Of a stretch of DNA of 64,000 bases, positions 18,650 to 28,485 are shown piece by piece. A model generated the notes under the pieces. It did not search any database. It saw nothing but the letters and a program-made list of their open reading frames with translations, and was not told the origin of the DNA. Source of the DNA: Burkholderiales bacterium (GTDB lineage: Bacteria > Pseudomonadota > Gammaproteobacteria > Burkholderiales > Burkholderiaceae_C); NCBI GenBank assembly GCA_947453625.1, contig CANGHK010000002.1, positions 1 through 64,000 on the forward strand, read 5' to 3'. How positions within the stretch are numbered: position 1 is the stretch's first letter; every line of letters starts with the position of its first letter. The translations under genes were made by a program, and so were the position numbers.

Positions 18650-20335
18650 ATGCAGAAGATCTGGCTTGAGCAATACCCCGCTGGCGTGCCGGCGGAGATC
18701 AAGACCGACGTCTACCCCTCGCTGGTGGCGTTGATCGACGAGAGCTTGCACAAGTACCGCGACCTGCCCGCCTACAAGTTCATGGGTCGGGCCTTCAGTT
18801 TCGGCGAGATCGACGACGCGTCGCGCGCGATGGCCGCCTGGCTGCAGGGCGCGGGACTGGTGCGGGGCGACCGCGTCGCGCTGATGATGCCCAACGTGCC
18901 GCAGTACCCGGTGGCGGTGGCGGCGGTATTGCGCGCCGGCCTGGTGGTGGTCAACGTCAACCCGCTCTACACCCCGCGCGAACTGGAGCACCAGCTCAAG
19001 GATTCGGGCGCCAAGGCCATCGTCGTGTTGGAGAACTTCGCCGGCGTGCTGGCCCAGGTGATCGAGCAGGTGCCGGTCAAGACGGTGGTGCTGTCGGCGA
19101 TGGGCGACATGCTGGGCTGGTTCAAGGGCGGGCTCGTCAACCATGTGGTGCGGCGCGTCAAGAAGCTGGTGCCGCCCTTCCAGTTGCCCGCCGCGGTGAC
19201 CAGCGTACGCTTCAACGACACCCTTGCGCTGGGCCACCGCATGAGCCTGGCGCCGCCCAAGCTGGGCCCCGACGACATCGCCGTGTTGCAGTACACCGGC
19301 GGCACCACCGGCGTCAGCAAGGGCGCGGTGCTGCTGCACCGCAACCTGGTGGCCAACATCCTGCAGGCCGAGGCCTGGTACCAGCCGGCCCTGAAGAAGA
19401 TCCCGGCCGGGGTGCAGATCGTCACCGTCTGCGCGCTGCCGCTCTACCATATCTTCGGTTTCAACACCAACATGATGCTGGGCCTGCGCATGGGCGGCTG
19501 CAACATTCTGATCGCCAATCCGCGCGACATCCCGGCGCTGCTCAAGGACCTGGCAGCCCAGCCCTTCCACAGCTTTCCGGCGGTCAACACGCTGTTCACG
19601 GCGATTGCCAACCACCCCGATTTCGACAAGGTCGACTGGAGCGCGCTGAAGATCTCGGTCGGCGGCGGCATGGCGGTGACCCAGGGCACGGCCCGGCTGT
19701 GGCTGGACAAGACCGGCTGCCCGATCTGCGAGGGCTACGGGCTGTCCGAGACCAGCCCGTCGGCGACCTGCAACCCGGTCGACACCACCTTCTTCACGGG
19801 CTCGATAGGCCTGCCCATCCCCAGCACCGAGCTCACGCTGCTCGACGACGATGGCGCCGAGGTGCAGCCAGGCAGTGCCGGCGAGATCGCGATCCGCGGC
19901 CCGCAGGTGATGGCCGGTTACTGGCAGCGCCCCGACGAGACCGCCAAGGTGATGACGGCCGACGGATTCTTCCGCACCGGCGACATCGGCTTGATGGACG
20001 AGCGCGGCTACTTCCGCATCATCGACCGCAAGAAGGACATGATCCTGGTCTCGGGTTTCAACGTCTACCCCAACGAGATCGAGGACGTGCTGTCCCAACT
20101 GCCCGGCGTGCTCGAGTGCGCGGCGGTCGGCATCCCTGACGAGAAGGCCGGCGAGGCGGTGAAGGTGGTGATCGTCAAGAAGAACCCGGCGCTGACCGAG
20201 GCCGAGGTGCGCGCCTGGTGCGAGGCCAACCTGACCGGTTACAAGCGGCCCAAGGTGGTGGAGTTCAGAGGCGACCTGCCCAAGACCACGGTGGGCAAGA
20301 TACTGCGGCGTGAGCTGCGTGAGGCCCGCCGTTGA
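18650..20335 (+). CDS. Long-chain fatty acid-CoA ligase (FadD-type)
   Basis: 561 aa; ATG at 18650 preceded by TGGAG at 18638-18642. Activates long-chain fatty acids to acyl-CoA through an acyl-AMP, at the inner membrane face. The AMP-binding motif is YTGGTTGVSKGAVL, motif II is GYGLSETSP, and the C-terminal mobile domain has DRKKDMILVSGFNVYP and the catalytic Lys in KTTVGKILRREL. Length is typical of FadD (about 560). It stands apart from the upstream operon because of the terminator. Confidence 0.93.
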   Translation: MQKIWLEQYPAGVPAEIKTDVYPSLVALIDESLHKYRDLPAYKFMGRAFSFGEIDDASRAMAAWLQGAGLVRGDRVALMMPNVPQYPVAVAAVLRAGLVVVNVNPLYTPRELEHQLKDSGAKAIVVLENFAGVLAQVIEQVPVKTVVLSAMGDMLGWFKGGLVNHVVRRVKKLVPPFQLPAAVTSVRFNDTLALGHRMSLAPPKLGPDDIAVLQYTGGTTGVSKGAVLLHRNLVANILQAEAWYQPALKKIPAGVQIVTVCALPLYHIFGFNTNMMLGLRMGGCNILIANPRDIPALLKDLAAQPFHSFPAVNTLFTAIANHPDFDKVDWSALKISVGGGMAVTQGTARLWLDKTGCPICEGYGLSETSPSATCNPVDTTFFTGSIGLPIPSTELTLLDDDGAEVQPGSAGEIAIRGPQVMAGYWQRPDETAKVMTADGFFRTGDIGLMDERGYFRIIDRKKDMILVSGFNVYPNEIEDVLSQLPGVLECAAVGIPDEKAGEAVKVVIVKKNPALTEAEVRAWCEANLTGYKRPKVVEFRGDLPKTTVGKILRRELREARR

Positions 20336-20562
20336 CCGACCCTGCTGGCGTCGCCGATATCGGTGCCAGGGTGCTGTCGCGCCCGGCGAGCAAGCCGTTG
20401 CTGATCATCGATGTCCAGCGCAGCGCCGGGCAGTGGCTGGCGCTGGTGCGCGGCTGTGGGCCTGCCGAAGCGCCCCAGGCCACCGCGCGCATGTCCCTGG
20501 CCGACGCCCTCCAGGCCGTGGACTTCCCCTTGCCACACGGACGCCTGGTCGACCCGGGCTGA
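20332..20562 (+). CDS. Possible small protein downstream of the acyl-CoA ligase (76 aa)
   Basis: A TTG at 20332 overlaps the stop of the preceding gene (TTGA). The 76-residue product has no recognised domain and no signal or membrane segment. It is the only candidate in the ~310 bases between the acyl-CoA ligase and rsmE. The overlap suggests coupling, but the start codon is weak and the region may simply be a spacer. Confidence 0.3.
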   Translation: MTDPAGVADIGARVLSRPASKPLLIIDVQRSAGQWLALVRGCGPAEAPQATARMSLADALQAVDFPLPHGRLVDPG

Positions 20563-20645
20563 AACCCGGCCTGCAGTCCCGGTCCGGCCACCGGGTCGGC
20601 TGACCGCATTCCCCCCTTCCACGCGTCACCCACGCCTGCCCTGCC

Positions 20646-21401
20646 ATGCCTGCGCGCCTCCATATCGATCCCGACCCTGCCGGTCCCCGCTGGGCCCCCG
20701 GCGTCGAACTGGCGCTGCCGGCCAACGCCAGCCGCCATGTGCAGGTGCTGCGCTTGCAACCCGGCGCCGAGATCCAGCTCTTCGATGGCCGTGGCGGCGA
20801 ATGGTGCGCCGAGGTGCTGGAGATGGGACGCAAGACGGTCAGCGTCTGTCTGCGGGCCCATGCCGCGGTCGAGCGTGAACTGGCCGGCGCGGTGACGCTG
20901 GCGCTGGGCATGCCTGCCAACGAGCGCATGGACAGCCTGGTCGAAAAAGCCACCGAGCTGGGCGTGGCTGCGATCGCGCCGCTGGTCTGCGAGCGCTCGG
21001 TGCTGCGCCTGGCAGGCGAGCGCGCCGAGCGCAAGGCCGCGCATTGGCAGGCGATCGCGGTGGCGGCCTGCGAGCAGAGCGGCCGCAACCGGGTGCCCCA
21101 GATCGCCTTGCCGATCACGCTGCGCGACTTGCTGGCGCAACAAGCCGCCGGCCACCGGCTGCTGCTCAGCCTGGACGCCGACGCGTTGCCGCTGGCGCGT
21201 TGGCTAGGCCCATCGGGGTCGGTCCGGACCGGCGCCATCACCCTGCTCAGCGGCCCCGAAGGTGGTCTGGCCCCGGCCGAAATCCGCAGCGCGCGGGAAG
21301 CCGGCTTCGTGCCGGTCTCGCTGGGGTCGCGCGTGCTGCGCGCCGATACCGCGCCGCTGGCCGCGCTGGCCGTGATCGCCGCGCTGGAGGCTGCCGCGTG
21401 A
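20646..21401 (+). CDS. rsmE: 16S rRNA m3U1498 methyltransferase RsmE
   Basis: 251 aa, ATG at 20646. SPOUT-family methyltransferase acting on U1498 of the 30S subunit with SAM. Visible: N-terminal PUA-like part with NASRHVQVLRLQPG, LVEKATELGV, CEQSGRNRVP, and the knotted SAM site LLSGPEGGLAPAEI followed by LGSRVLRADTAPLAAL. Its TGA overlaps the next gene's GTG by four bases. Confidence 0.95.
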   Translation: MPARLHIDPDPAGPRWAPGVELALPANASRHVQVLRLQPGAEIQLFDGRGGEWCAEVLEMGRKTVSVCLRAHAAVERELAGAVTLALGMPANERMDSLVEKATELGVAAIAPLVCERSVLRLAGERAERKAAHWQAIAVAACEQSGRNRVPQIALPITLRDLLAQQAAGHRLLLSLDADALPLARWLGPSGSVRTGAITLLSGPEGGLAPAEIRSAREAGFVPVSLGSRVLRADTAPLAALAVIAALEAAA

Positions 21402-22567
21402 ACCCGCGCCTGCTGCTGCTGACGCTGTGCCAGGGCCTGCTGCTGGTCAACAACGTGGTGTTCGTCGCGATCAACGGCCTGGTCGGGCTGGCGCTGGCGC
21501 CCACCGCCTGGATGGCCACGCTGCCCATCACCGGCTATGTGGCGGGCGGGGCGATCGCCACCGGCCTGGTCGCGCGCCACCAGCGCCGCTGGGGCCGGCA
21601 GCGCGCTTTCCAGCTCGGCCTGGGGGTGGCCATCGCCAGCGCCGGGGTCTGCGCCTGGGCCGCGCTGACGCGCAATTTCTGGCTGCTGACCGCGTCCACG
21701 CTGGTGGCCGGTTACTACAACGCCAACGGTTCGCTCTACCGCTTCGCGGCGGTCGAACTGGTCGGGTCCGACTTCAAGGAGCGCGCGATATCCTGGGTGC
21801 TGGCCGGCGGCATCATCGGCGGCGTGGTCGGGCCCAATCTGGCCAACTGGAGCCGCGACGCGCTGAGCCAGCCCTTTGCCGGCGCTTACCTGGCGCTGAT
21901 GGGCGTGGCCGCGCTCAGCCTGGTGCTGATGGGTTTCATCCCCTTCCCGCCGCTGGCCGGCCAGGGCGGCACGGTCCGTCTGGGCCGGCCGCTGGCCGAG
22001 ATCGTGCGCCAGCCGGTGTTCATCATCGCGGCGGCGGCCTGTGCGATCGGCTACGGCGTGATGAACCTGCTGATGGCCGCCACGCCGATCGCGATGGCGC
22101 AGTGCAGCCACCCGTTCTCGGCCGCCGCGCTGGTGCTGGAGTGGCATGTGCTGGGCATGTACCTGCCCAGCTTCTTCACCGGCAAGCTGATCAAGCGCCT
22201 GGGCGTGCTGCCGGTGATGGCCAGCGGGTTGGTGCTCAACATCGCCTGCGTGATGTTCGCGCTCAGCGGTACCGACGTGATGCATTTTGTCGGCGCGCTG
22301 CTGGTGCTGGGCGTGGGCTGGAACTTCCTCTACATCGGCGGCAGCACGCTGGCCACCGAGGCCTGGCGGCCCGAGGAGCGGACAAGAGCCCAGGCTGCAC
22401 TCGATTTCTGCGTCTACGCGACGATGACCGTGACCTCGTTTTCATCCGGCGCGCTGGTCACCACCGGGGGCTGGACGGCGATGAACCTGGGCGCGCTGCT
22501 GCCAATCGCGCTGCTGGCGGGCGCGCTGGGCTGGCTGGCTAGCCTGCGCCGGCCGCTGCCCGCCTGA
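21398..22567 (+). CDS. MFS transporter
   Basis: 389 aa, GTG start at 21398 overlapping the rsmE stop (GTGA). Twelve hydrophobic segments with the MFS-like loop RHQRRWGRQRAF between helices 2 and 3. No conserved substrate motif identified. Translational coupling to rsmE is likely, though a functional link is not. Converges with the methyltransferase gene with a 7-base gap. Confidence 0.85.
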   Translation: MNPRLLLLTLCQGLLLVNNVVFVAINGLVGLALAPTAWMATLPITGYVAGGAIATGLVARHQRRWGRQRAFQLGLGVAIASAGVCAWAALTRNFWLLTASTLVAGYYNANGSLYRFAAVELVGSDFKERAISWVLAGGIIGGVVGPNLANWSRDALSQPFAGAYLALMGVAALSLVLMGFIPFPPLAGQGGTVRLGRPLAEIVRQPVFIIAAAACAIGYGVMNLLMAATPIAMAQCSHPFSAAALVLEWHVLGMYLPSFFTGKLIKRLGVLPVMASGLVLNIACVMFALSGTDVMHFVGALLVLGVGWNFLYIGGSTLATEAWRPEERTRAQAALDFCVYATMTVTSFSSGALVTTGGWTAMNLGALLPIALLAGALGWLASLRRPLPA

Positions 22568-22574
22568 GCCGGGT

Positions 22575-23963
22575 TCAGGCGCCTGGCGGCAAGGCGTCGG
22601 GCCGTGGCCGGGCCGACCCCGCCACCAGCTCGAAGCGGAACAAGCGGCATTCGATCGCGCCGTTCCACATCGGCACGCGGCGGTTCTCCTTCAGGCGCAG
22701 CGCTTGCGGCAGCTTCATGTCCGGGCTCAGCACCCAGGCCGTCCAGCCGGCGTAGTGGTGCTTCCAGTGGCTGGCCAGCTGGCTGAAGAACTCGGCCGAA
22801 CTGCCGCCGCCCTCGAAGCCTTCGCGGGATTGCGCAGGCTGGGCGCGGTGGTCGTGGCCAGGCGCTGTGGTGCGTTGGCCGCGCGAGCCCATCGGGGCGA
22901 TGCGTTCGCCATATGGCGGATTGATCACGAGCACGCCGCCGGGGGCCGGCGGCAGGCGTTGCAACGCGTCGGCGGTCTTGAACTCGATGGCGTCGGCCAC
23001 GCCGGCACGAACGGCGTTGCGCTGCGCGAAGTCGGTCATCCGGAACGACACGTCCCCGGCGAAGATGGCCACCGCGGGCGCATGCTGGCGCGCGCGCGCC
23101 GCGTCCTTCAGCCGCGACCAGCTGTTCTGGTGCGGGCGGAAAGGCAGCATCTTTTCGAACGCAAAGCGCCGCTGCAGCCCGGGCGCGATACCGCAGGTGA
23201 TCTGCGCGGCCTCGATCGCGATCGTGCCGGCGCCGCAGCAGGGGTCGAACAGCGGGCCGTCCTCGACCTGGCCTTGCCAGCCGGCGGCGGCCAGCATCGT
23301 CGCGGCCAGGGTTTCCTTCAGCGGCGCCTCGCCCTTCAGGCCTTGCGCGTCCCGCCAGCCGCGCTTGAACAGCGCCTCGCCCGAGGTGTCGGCATACAGC
23401 GTGGCGTGAGTGGGCGAAAGGAACAGCGTCAGCGGCAGGTCGGGGAACTTGGTGTCTATGCTCGGGCGCTCGCCGGTGGCGTCGCGCAGCACGTCGCAGA
23501 CCGCGTCCTTGACCCGCAGCGTCGCGAAATTCAGGCTTTGCAGCGGCGAGCGCTGCGCCGTGGTGTCGATGCGGAAGGTCTGGGCCGGCGTGATCCAGTC
23601 GCCCCAGGGCACGCCGCGCGCCAGCGCGTACAGGTCGTGCTCGTTCTCGTAGGGCCCGAAGGCCAGCGGCCACAGCACGCGTTGCGCCAGCCGGCTTTCC
23701 AGGTTCAGCCGCATCGCGGCGATCGCGTCGCCCATCACCTGTATGCCGCCGCGGTCGACCTGCCGTGGGGTCTCGGCGCCCAGCAGGCGCGTCACCTCCT
23801 CGGCCAGCAGCGCCTCGGCGCCGGCCGCGCAGGGCAGGAACAAGGAGACTGCGGTGTCGCCGACCGCGGCCCTGCGCCGGGAGGCGGCCGCACCGGTTGC
23901 CGGTGCGGCTGGGGGTGCCAGGGGGGCTTCAGCCGAGCCTGGCGCGTCGTCGATGGAGTTCAT
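22575..23963 (-). CDS. THUMP-domain class I SAM-dependent RNA methyltransferase (RlmL/YpsC N-terminal type)
   Basis: 462 aa, ATG at 23961-23963 overlapping the rpoN stop by four bases. An N-terminal THUMP/ferredoxin-like part starts near SLFLPCAAGAEALLAEEV; the SAM-binding motif is LFDPCCGAGTIAIEAA and the catalytic motif NPPYGERI. This matches the N-terminal half of RlmL (23S rRNA m2G2445) and related putative N6-adenine/guanine methylases, without the second RlmK half. A hydrophilic loop of about 30 residues after NPPYGERI looks like a lineage-specific insertion. The Ala/Pro-rich first 35 residues are poorly conserved. Confidence 0.88.
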   Translation of the reverse strand: MNSIDDAPGSAEAPLAPPAAPATGAAASRRRAAVGDTAVSLFLPCAAGAEALLAEEVTRLLGAETPRQVDRGGIQVMGDAIAAMRLNLESRLAQRVLWPLAFGPYENEHDLYALARGVPWGDWITPAQTFRIDTTAQRSPLQSLNFATLRVKDAVCDVLRDATGERPSIDTKFPDLPLTLFLSPTHATLYADTSGEALFKRGWRDAQGLKGEAPLKETLAATMLAAAGWQGQVEDGPLFDPCCGAGTIAIEAAQITCGIAPGLQRRFAFEKMLPFRPHQNSWSRLKDAARARQHAPAVAIFAGDVSFRMTDFAQRNAVRAGVADAIEFKTADALQRLPPAPGGVLVINPPYGERIAPMGSRGQRTTAPGHDHRAQPAQSREGFEGGGSSAEFFSQLASHWKHHYAGWTAWVLSPDMKLPQALRLKENRRVPMWNGAIECRLFRFELVAGSARPRPDALPPGA

Positions 23964-25507
23964 AGCGCCTTGCGCAGGTTGGCGGGCGCGATCTTCAACG
24001 CCTCGCGGTATTTGGCCACGGTGCGCCGTGCCACCGTGATGCCCTGCTCGGACAGCATGTCCGAGAGCTGGCTGTCGGACAGCGGCTTGGCCAGGTCTTC
24101 CGAGCTGACCAACTGCTTGATCAGCGCCCGCACCGCGGTGCTGCTGGCGTTGCCGCCGGCATCGGTGTTGAGCGACGAGCCGAAGAAGTACTTCAACTCG
24201 AAGGTGCCGAAGGGCGTGTTCATGTACTTGGCGGTGGTCACGCGCGAGATCGTCGACTCGTGCAGGCCCAGCTCGTCGGCGATCTCGCGCAGCACCAGCG
24301 GCTTCATCGCGATCTCGCCATGGGTGAAGAAGCCTTTTTGCCGCTCGACGATGGCCTGGCTGACGCGCAGGATGGTGTCGAAGCGCTGCAGGATGTTCTT
24401 CATGAACCAGCGCGCTTCCTGCAGCCGCTGCGACAGCCCGGCCGCGCTGCCGTTGCGCTGGCCGCGGATCGCCTGGGCGTAGAGGTCGTTGATGCGCAGC
24501 TTGGGCATCACGTCGGGGTTGAGCGCGGCCTTCCAGCCACGGCCGGCCTTGATCACCATCACGTCGGGCACGACGATGTTGGCCTCGGCGCGGGTGAAGG
24601 GCCGGCCCGGCTTGGGCTCGCAGGCCTTGATCAGGGCTTCGGCAGCGCGCAGCAATTCCTCGTTGGCGCCAGTGGCCAACATCAGCTTCTTCAAGTCCTT
24701 GCGCGCCAGCAACTCCAGGTGGTTGCGGCTGACCTGGATCGCCACCGTGCGCGCCGGGCTGGCGGGCAGTTCCTGCAGCTGCAGCGCCAGGCAGTCGCCC
24801 AGGCCGGACGCGCCCACGCCGGTCGGCTCCAGGCTCTGCAACCACTTCAGCGCGATGCGCAGCCGGTCGGCCAGGTCCTCGCGCTCCTCGGCCCCGTCCT
24901 CGCCGTCCAGCCCCATGCTGAAGGCCAGCCGCTCGGCGATCTCCTCGAGCGTGTCGGCCAGGTAGCCGTCCTCGTTGAGCGACTCGATCAGCACCATCAC
25001 CGCCGCCGCGTCCTCGGGCGACAGCCGCATGCCCAGCAACTGGTGGCGCAAATGGTCTTGCAGCGTCGGACCAGCGTCGGCGGACTCGATGGGCTCGCGG
25101 TCGTCGTTGCCGCTGCCCGACCCGGCGCTGGCCGACGGCAGCTCGCGTATGCCGTCGAAGTCGTCGCGCTCGGTGCCGTTCTCCCAGTCGTCGCGCTCGG
25201 TACCGCCGAAATCGGCGTTGTCCATGCCGGCCGGCTCGTCGGCGCTGCCGTCGCCGCTGTCCTCGCGCTCGGACAGCTTTTCCTTCTCGCGCAACGCGCT
25301 GGCGTCGGCCGGCGCGGTCACGCGCTCGAGGCCGAACTCCATGGGCTGGTGGTCGTCATCGACGTCGAGAAAGGGGTTGGTCTCGAGCATCTGCTCGATT
25401 TCCTGGTGCAACTCCAGCGTCGACAACTGCAGCAGGCGTATCGATTGCTGCAACTGGGGCGTGAGCGCCAGGTGCTGCGACAGTCGTACTTGGAGTGACG
25501 GTTTCAT
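23960..25507 (-). CDS. rpoN: RNA polymerase sigma-54 factor
   Basis: 515 aa, ATG at 25505-25507. Region I is clear: MKPSLQVRLSQHLALTPQLQ, with a Gln/Leu-rich activator-responsive part and LETNPFL. An acidic region II (about residues 50-130) follows, then the core-binding region and the RpoN box ARRTVAKYREAL near the C-terminus. Directs core polymerase to -24/-12 promoters that need enhancer-binding ATPases. Located 18 bases after lptB in the conserved lptA-lptB-rpoN order. Confidence 0.97.
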   Translation of the reverse strand: MKPSLQVRLSQHLALTPQLQQSIRLLQLSTLELHQEIEQMLETNPFLDVDDDHQPMEFGLERVTAPADASALREKEKLSEREDSGDGSADEPAGMDNADFGGTERDDWENGTERDDFDGIRELPSASAGSGSGNDDREPIESADAGPTLQDHLRHQLLGMRLSPEDAAAVMVLIESLNEDGYLADTLEEIAERLAFSMGLDGEDGAEEREDLADRLRIALKWLQSLEPTGVGASGLGDCLALQLQELPASPARTVAIQVSRNHLELLARKDLKKLMLATGANEELLRAAEALIKACEPKPGRPFTRAEANIVVPDVMVIKAGRGWKAALNPDVMPKLRINDLYAQAIRGQRNGSAAGLSQRLQEARWFMKNILQRFDTILRVSQAIVERQKGFFTHGEIAMKPLVLREIADELGLHESTISRVTTAKYMNTPFGTFELKYFFGSSLNTDAGGNASSTAVRALIKQLVSSEDLAKPLSDSQLSDMLSEQGITVARRTVAKYREALKIAPANLRKAL

Positions 25508-25525
25508 CGGCAGCGCGTCCGGGGG

Positions 25526-26292
<767 letters not shown>

Positions 26293-26296
<4 letters not shown>

Positions 26297-26907
26297 CGCC
26301 GGTCGCCCAGCGTGGTCGATGGCCGCAGCCCGCTGGCCGCGGCCGCGGCCGCATCGGCGGGCTGGCGCGGCGCGATCACCGCCCGCACCCGGCCGGCCGG
26401 GTTGCCCGCGTTGGCCGCGCCGCCGCTCACGTTGAAGGTTTCGGCCACGCTGTCCCAGACGATCACCGCGCCCTCGATCTCGTCGGCCAGCACCGCCCCC
26501 AGCAGGCGCCGCACCTGGGCCGCGCCCTCGAAGCGCAGCGTGCCGGCGCGGCTGTCATAGGCTATGCGCTGGGCCTGGCCCTCGACTGTCTCGTTCACGC
26601 CGTCGCGCTTCTGCCGGTAGGTGGCCGGCTTGGTGCTGCTGCCGGTGGCCAGCGCCACCTGGTAGCCCTCGGCGGTTTCGCGAAGTTCCAGCCGTTCGGC
26701 CCGGATCAGCAGCGTGCCCTGGCTGATCACGACGTTGCCGCTGCACACACTGGTCTGCTTGAGCAAGTTGACGGTGCAGGGCTGGTCGGACTCCAGCGTC
26801 ATCGGCTTGGCGCGGTCGGCACTCTCGGCACGCGAGGGCTGGCCCATGCCGCCCAGCGCAAGCGCCAGAGCGGTCAGTAAACAAGGGGTGGGATTCAGGG
26901 TAAACAT
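26293..26907 (-). CDS. lptA: LPS transport periplasmic protein LptA
   Basis: 204 aa, ATG at 26905-26907, with an N-terminal signal peptide ending near PSRAES. The OstA/LptA beta-jellyroll pattern is visible: [30 protein letters not shown], and [19 protein letters not shown]. It bridges the periplasm in LPS transport. The C-terminal ~25 residues are Ala-rich. lptC, which commonly precedes lptA, is not next to it; dsbA is instead. A -10-like TAGAAT lies on the minus strand at 26932-26937, so lptA may also have its own promoter. Confidence 0.92.
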
Positions 26908-27044
26908 CTATCGGCACAGAACTTGCAGTTTATTCTAGACCCAAGCTTGGGCCGTCGGCCCGGCATCTTGCCGGGCTTTGTCCGCGCTGTTCGACCCCTG
27001 CCCAGGCTCCGCGTTGCCAGGCGCTGCCCGCGGTTTGGCTTGGC

Positions 27045-27680
27045 TCAGGCCTTGCGCAGCTGTGCGATCAGCGCGTCGGTCACCGCCAGCGCCCGCTCGG
27101 CCGTGCCCGCAGTGCTCGGCGAAGTCATGTAGCGGCCGCCTATGCCCAGCGTGGGCACGCCGTCGATCTTGAACGCATCGGCCAACTGGCGAGACTGGCG
27201 CAGCTTGGTGGCGACCGAGAAGCTCTTCATCGCGTCCAGGATCTTGGGCGCGTCTGCGCCGTTGGCCTGGGCCCAGGCGGCGATGTCGGACTCCTTGTCC
27301 AGCCGCTGGTGCTGCAGGTGCAGCGCGTTGAACACCTTGCGGTGCAGCGTGTCGACCAGCCCCAGCGCCTCCAGCGCGAAGTACAGGCGCTGGGTCGGCT
27401 CCTGCGCGGCGTTGAAGGCGACAGGCATGCGGCGGAAGCTGACATGCGCCGGCAACTTGTGCACCCAGGCGTCGAGCACCGGCTCGAAGGCATTGCAGTG
27501 CGGGCACCAGTAGCCGAAGAACTCGACCACATCGACCTTGCCCTCGGGCACCGCCACCGCTTGGGCCACCCGGAGGTAGTCCTTGCCTTCGACTGGCGGC
27601 CCGCCCTGGGCTTGCAGTGGTCCGGCCAGACCTGCCAGCGCGATCGCGGTGCTCCCGAATGCAAATTCACGACGATTCAT
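27045..27680 (-). CDS. dsbA: Thiol:disulfide interchange protein DsbA
   Basis: 211 aa, ATG at 27678-27680; the signal peptide begins MNRREFAFGS (two Arg) and ends near LQAQ. Periplasmic oxidase that introduces disulfide bonds. The thioredoxin-fold active site is FFGYWCPHCNAFEP with the DsbA-type CPHC at about residues 60-63, and the cis-Pro loop is DGVPTLGIGGRY. It lies 70 bases after the SPOR gene and 137 bases before lptA on the same strand. Confidence 0.94.
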   Translation of the reverse strand: MNRREFAFGSTAIALAGLAGPLQAQGGPPVEGKDYLRVAQAVAVPEGKVDVVEFFGYWCPHCNAFEPVLDAWVHKLPAHVSFRRMPVAFNAAQEPTQRLYFALEALGLVDTLHRKVFNALHLQHQRLDKESDIAAWAQANGADAPKILDAMKSFSVATKLRQSRQLADAFKIDGVPTLGIGGRYMTSPSTAGTAERALAVTDALIAQLRKA

Positions 27681-27750
27681 TCCAGTTTCCTTTTTCCAGG
27701 CAATCACAGCAGATGTTCGGATGGATTCGGCCGCGGGGGTCACCCCGCGC

Positions 27751-28485
27751 TCAACGCTCGACCCGCACCAGGTTGGCCTCGACACCGGCTCCGGCCAGGT
27801 GGCCCTGAACATCGCCTGCCGCGTCGCGGCTGTCGAAGGGCCCCAGCCGTACCCGGTAGACGGTGCGGCCCGACTGTTCGCGCTCGGTCACGCGGGCGGC
27901 CATCCCGATCAGCGCCAGCTTGGCGCGCTGGGCCTCGGCGTCCTCGGCGCGCGCATAGGCGCCGGCCTGGACGAAGAAGGTGGCTTGGGCCAAGCTGGTG
28001 GGCTTGTTGGTGGGGGCAGCGGTCTTGGCCGCGGCTGGCGCGCCGGCGCCGGCTTGTCCTGCCAGGATGGCGGCCGGGTCACGCGCTTCGCGCGGCGCGC
28101 GCGCGGTGATGGCGGCCGCTGCCGGCGTCGATGCCGGCGTCGATGCCGCCGCGGTGGCCGGCATGGCCCGCGGGGTGGATGCCGCGCCCTGGGCCGCATC
28201 GGCTACGGCGGCGGGCGCTGCACCGTCGCCATCGGTTGCGCTGGCGCTGGCCGCTGGCCGGCTCGCCGGGCGCGCTGGATTCTTGCCCGCCAGCGGCGCG
28301 TTAGGGTCCCAGTGCTTGTTGCGCTCGGCCTCGGCGGCGTCCTGCTCCGTGCTGCGCTGGGGCAACTTGTTGAGGAAGGGCACCGGCGCCTTGGTGATGT
28401 AGAGCGCCACACCCAGCGCCACGCCCAGACCGACCAGCAGGCCCAGCACCAGCCCGGTCACGAAACCGCCGCGCTGGGACCGCAT
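27751..28485 (-). CDS. SPOR domain protein (FtsN-like)
   Basis: 244 aa, ATG at 28483-28485. One N-terminal membrane helix (about residues 9-30), then a long Ala/Pro/Thr-rich periplasmic linker, and a C-terminal SPOR domain (about residues 165-244) starting FFVQAGAYARAEDAEAQRAKL and containing VYRVRLGPF. SPOR domains bind glycan strands stripped of stem peptides at the septum, so a cell-division role is likely. Its start overlaps the argS stop by one base, as in many Burkholderiales. Confidence 0.9.
   Translation of the reverse strand: MRSQRGGFVTGLVLGLLVGLGVALGVALYITKAPVPFLNKLPQRSTEQDAAEAERNKHWDPNAPLAGKNPARPASRPAASASATDGDGAAPAAVADAAQGAASTPRAMPATAAASTPASTPAAAAITARAPREARDPAAILAGQAGAGAPAAAKTAAPTNKPTSLAQATFFVQAGAYARAEDAEAQRAKLALIGMAARVTEREQSGRTVYRVRLGPFDSRDAAGDVQGHLAGAGVEANLVRVER

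Noticed and set aside
26958-26976. Hairpin gcccggca/tgccgggc with a short T run, considered as a terminator
   Set aside because: The T run follows on the plus strand, where no gene ends. On the minus strand (dsbA to lptA) no T tract follows, so it is not called as a terminator for that operon.
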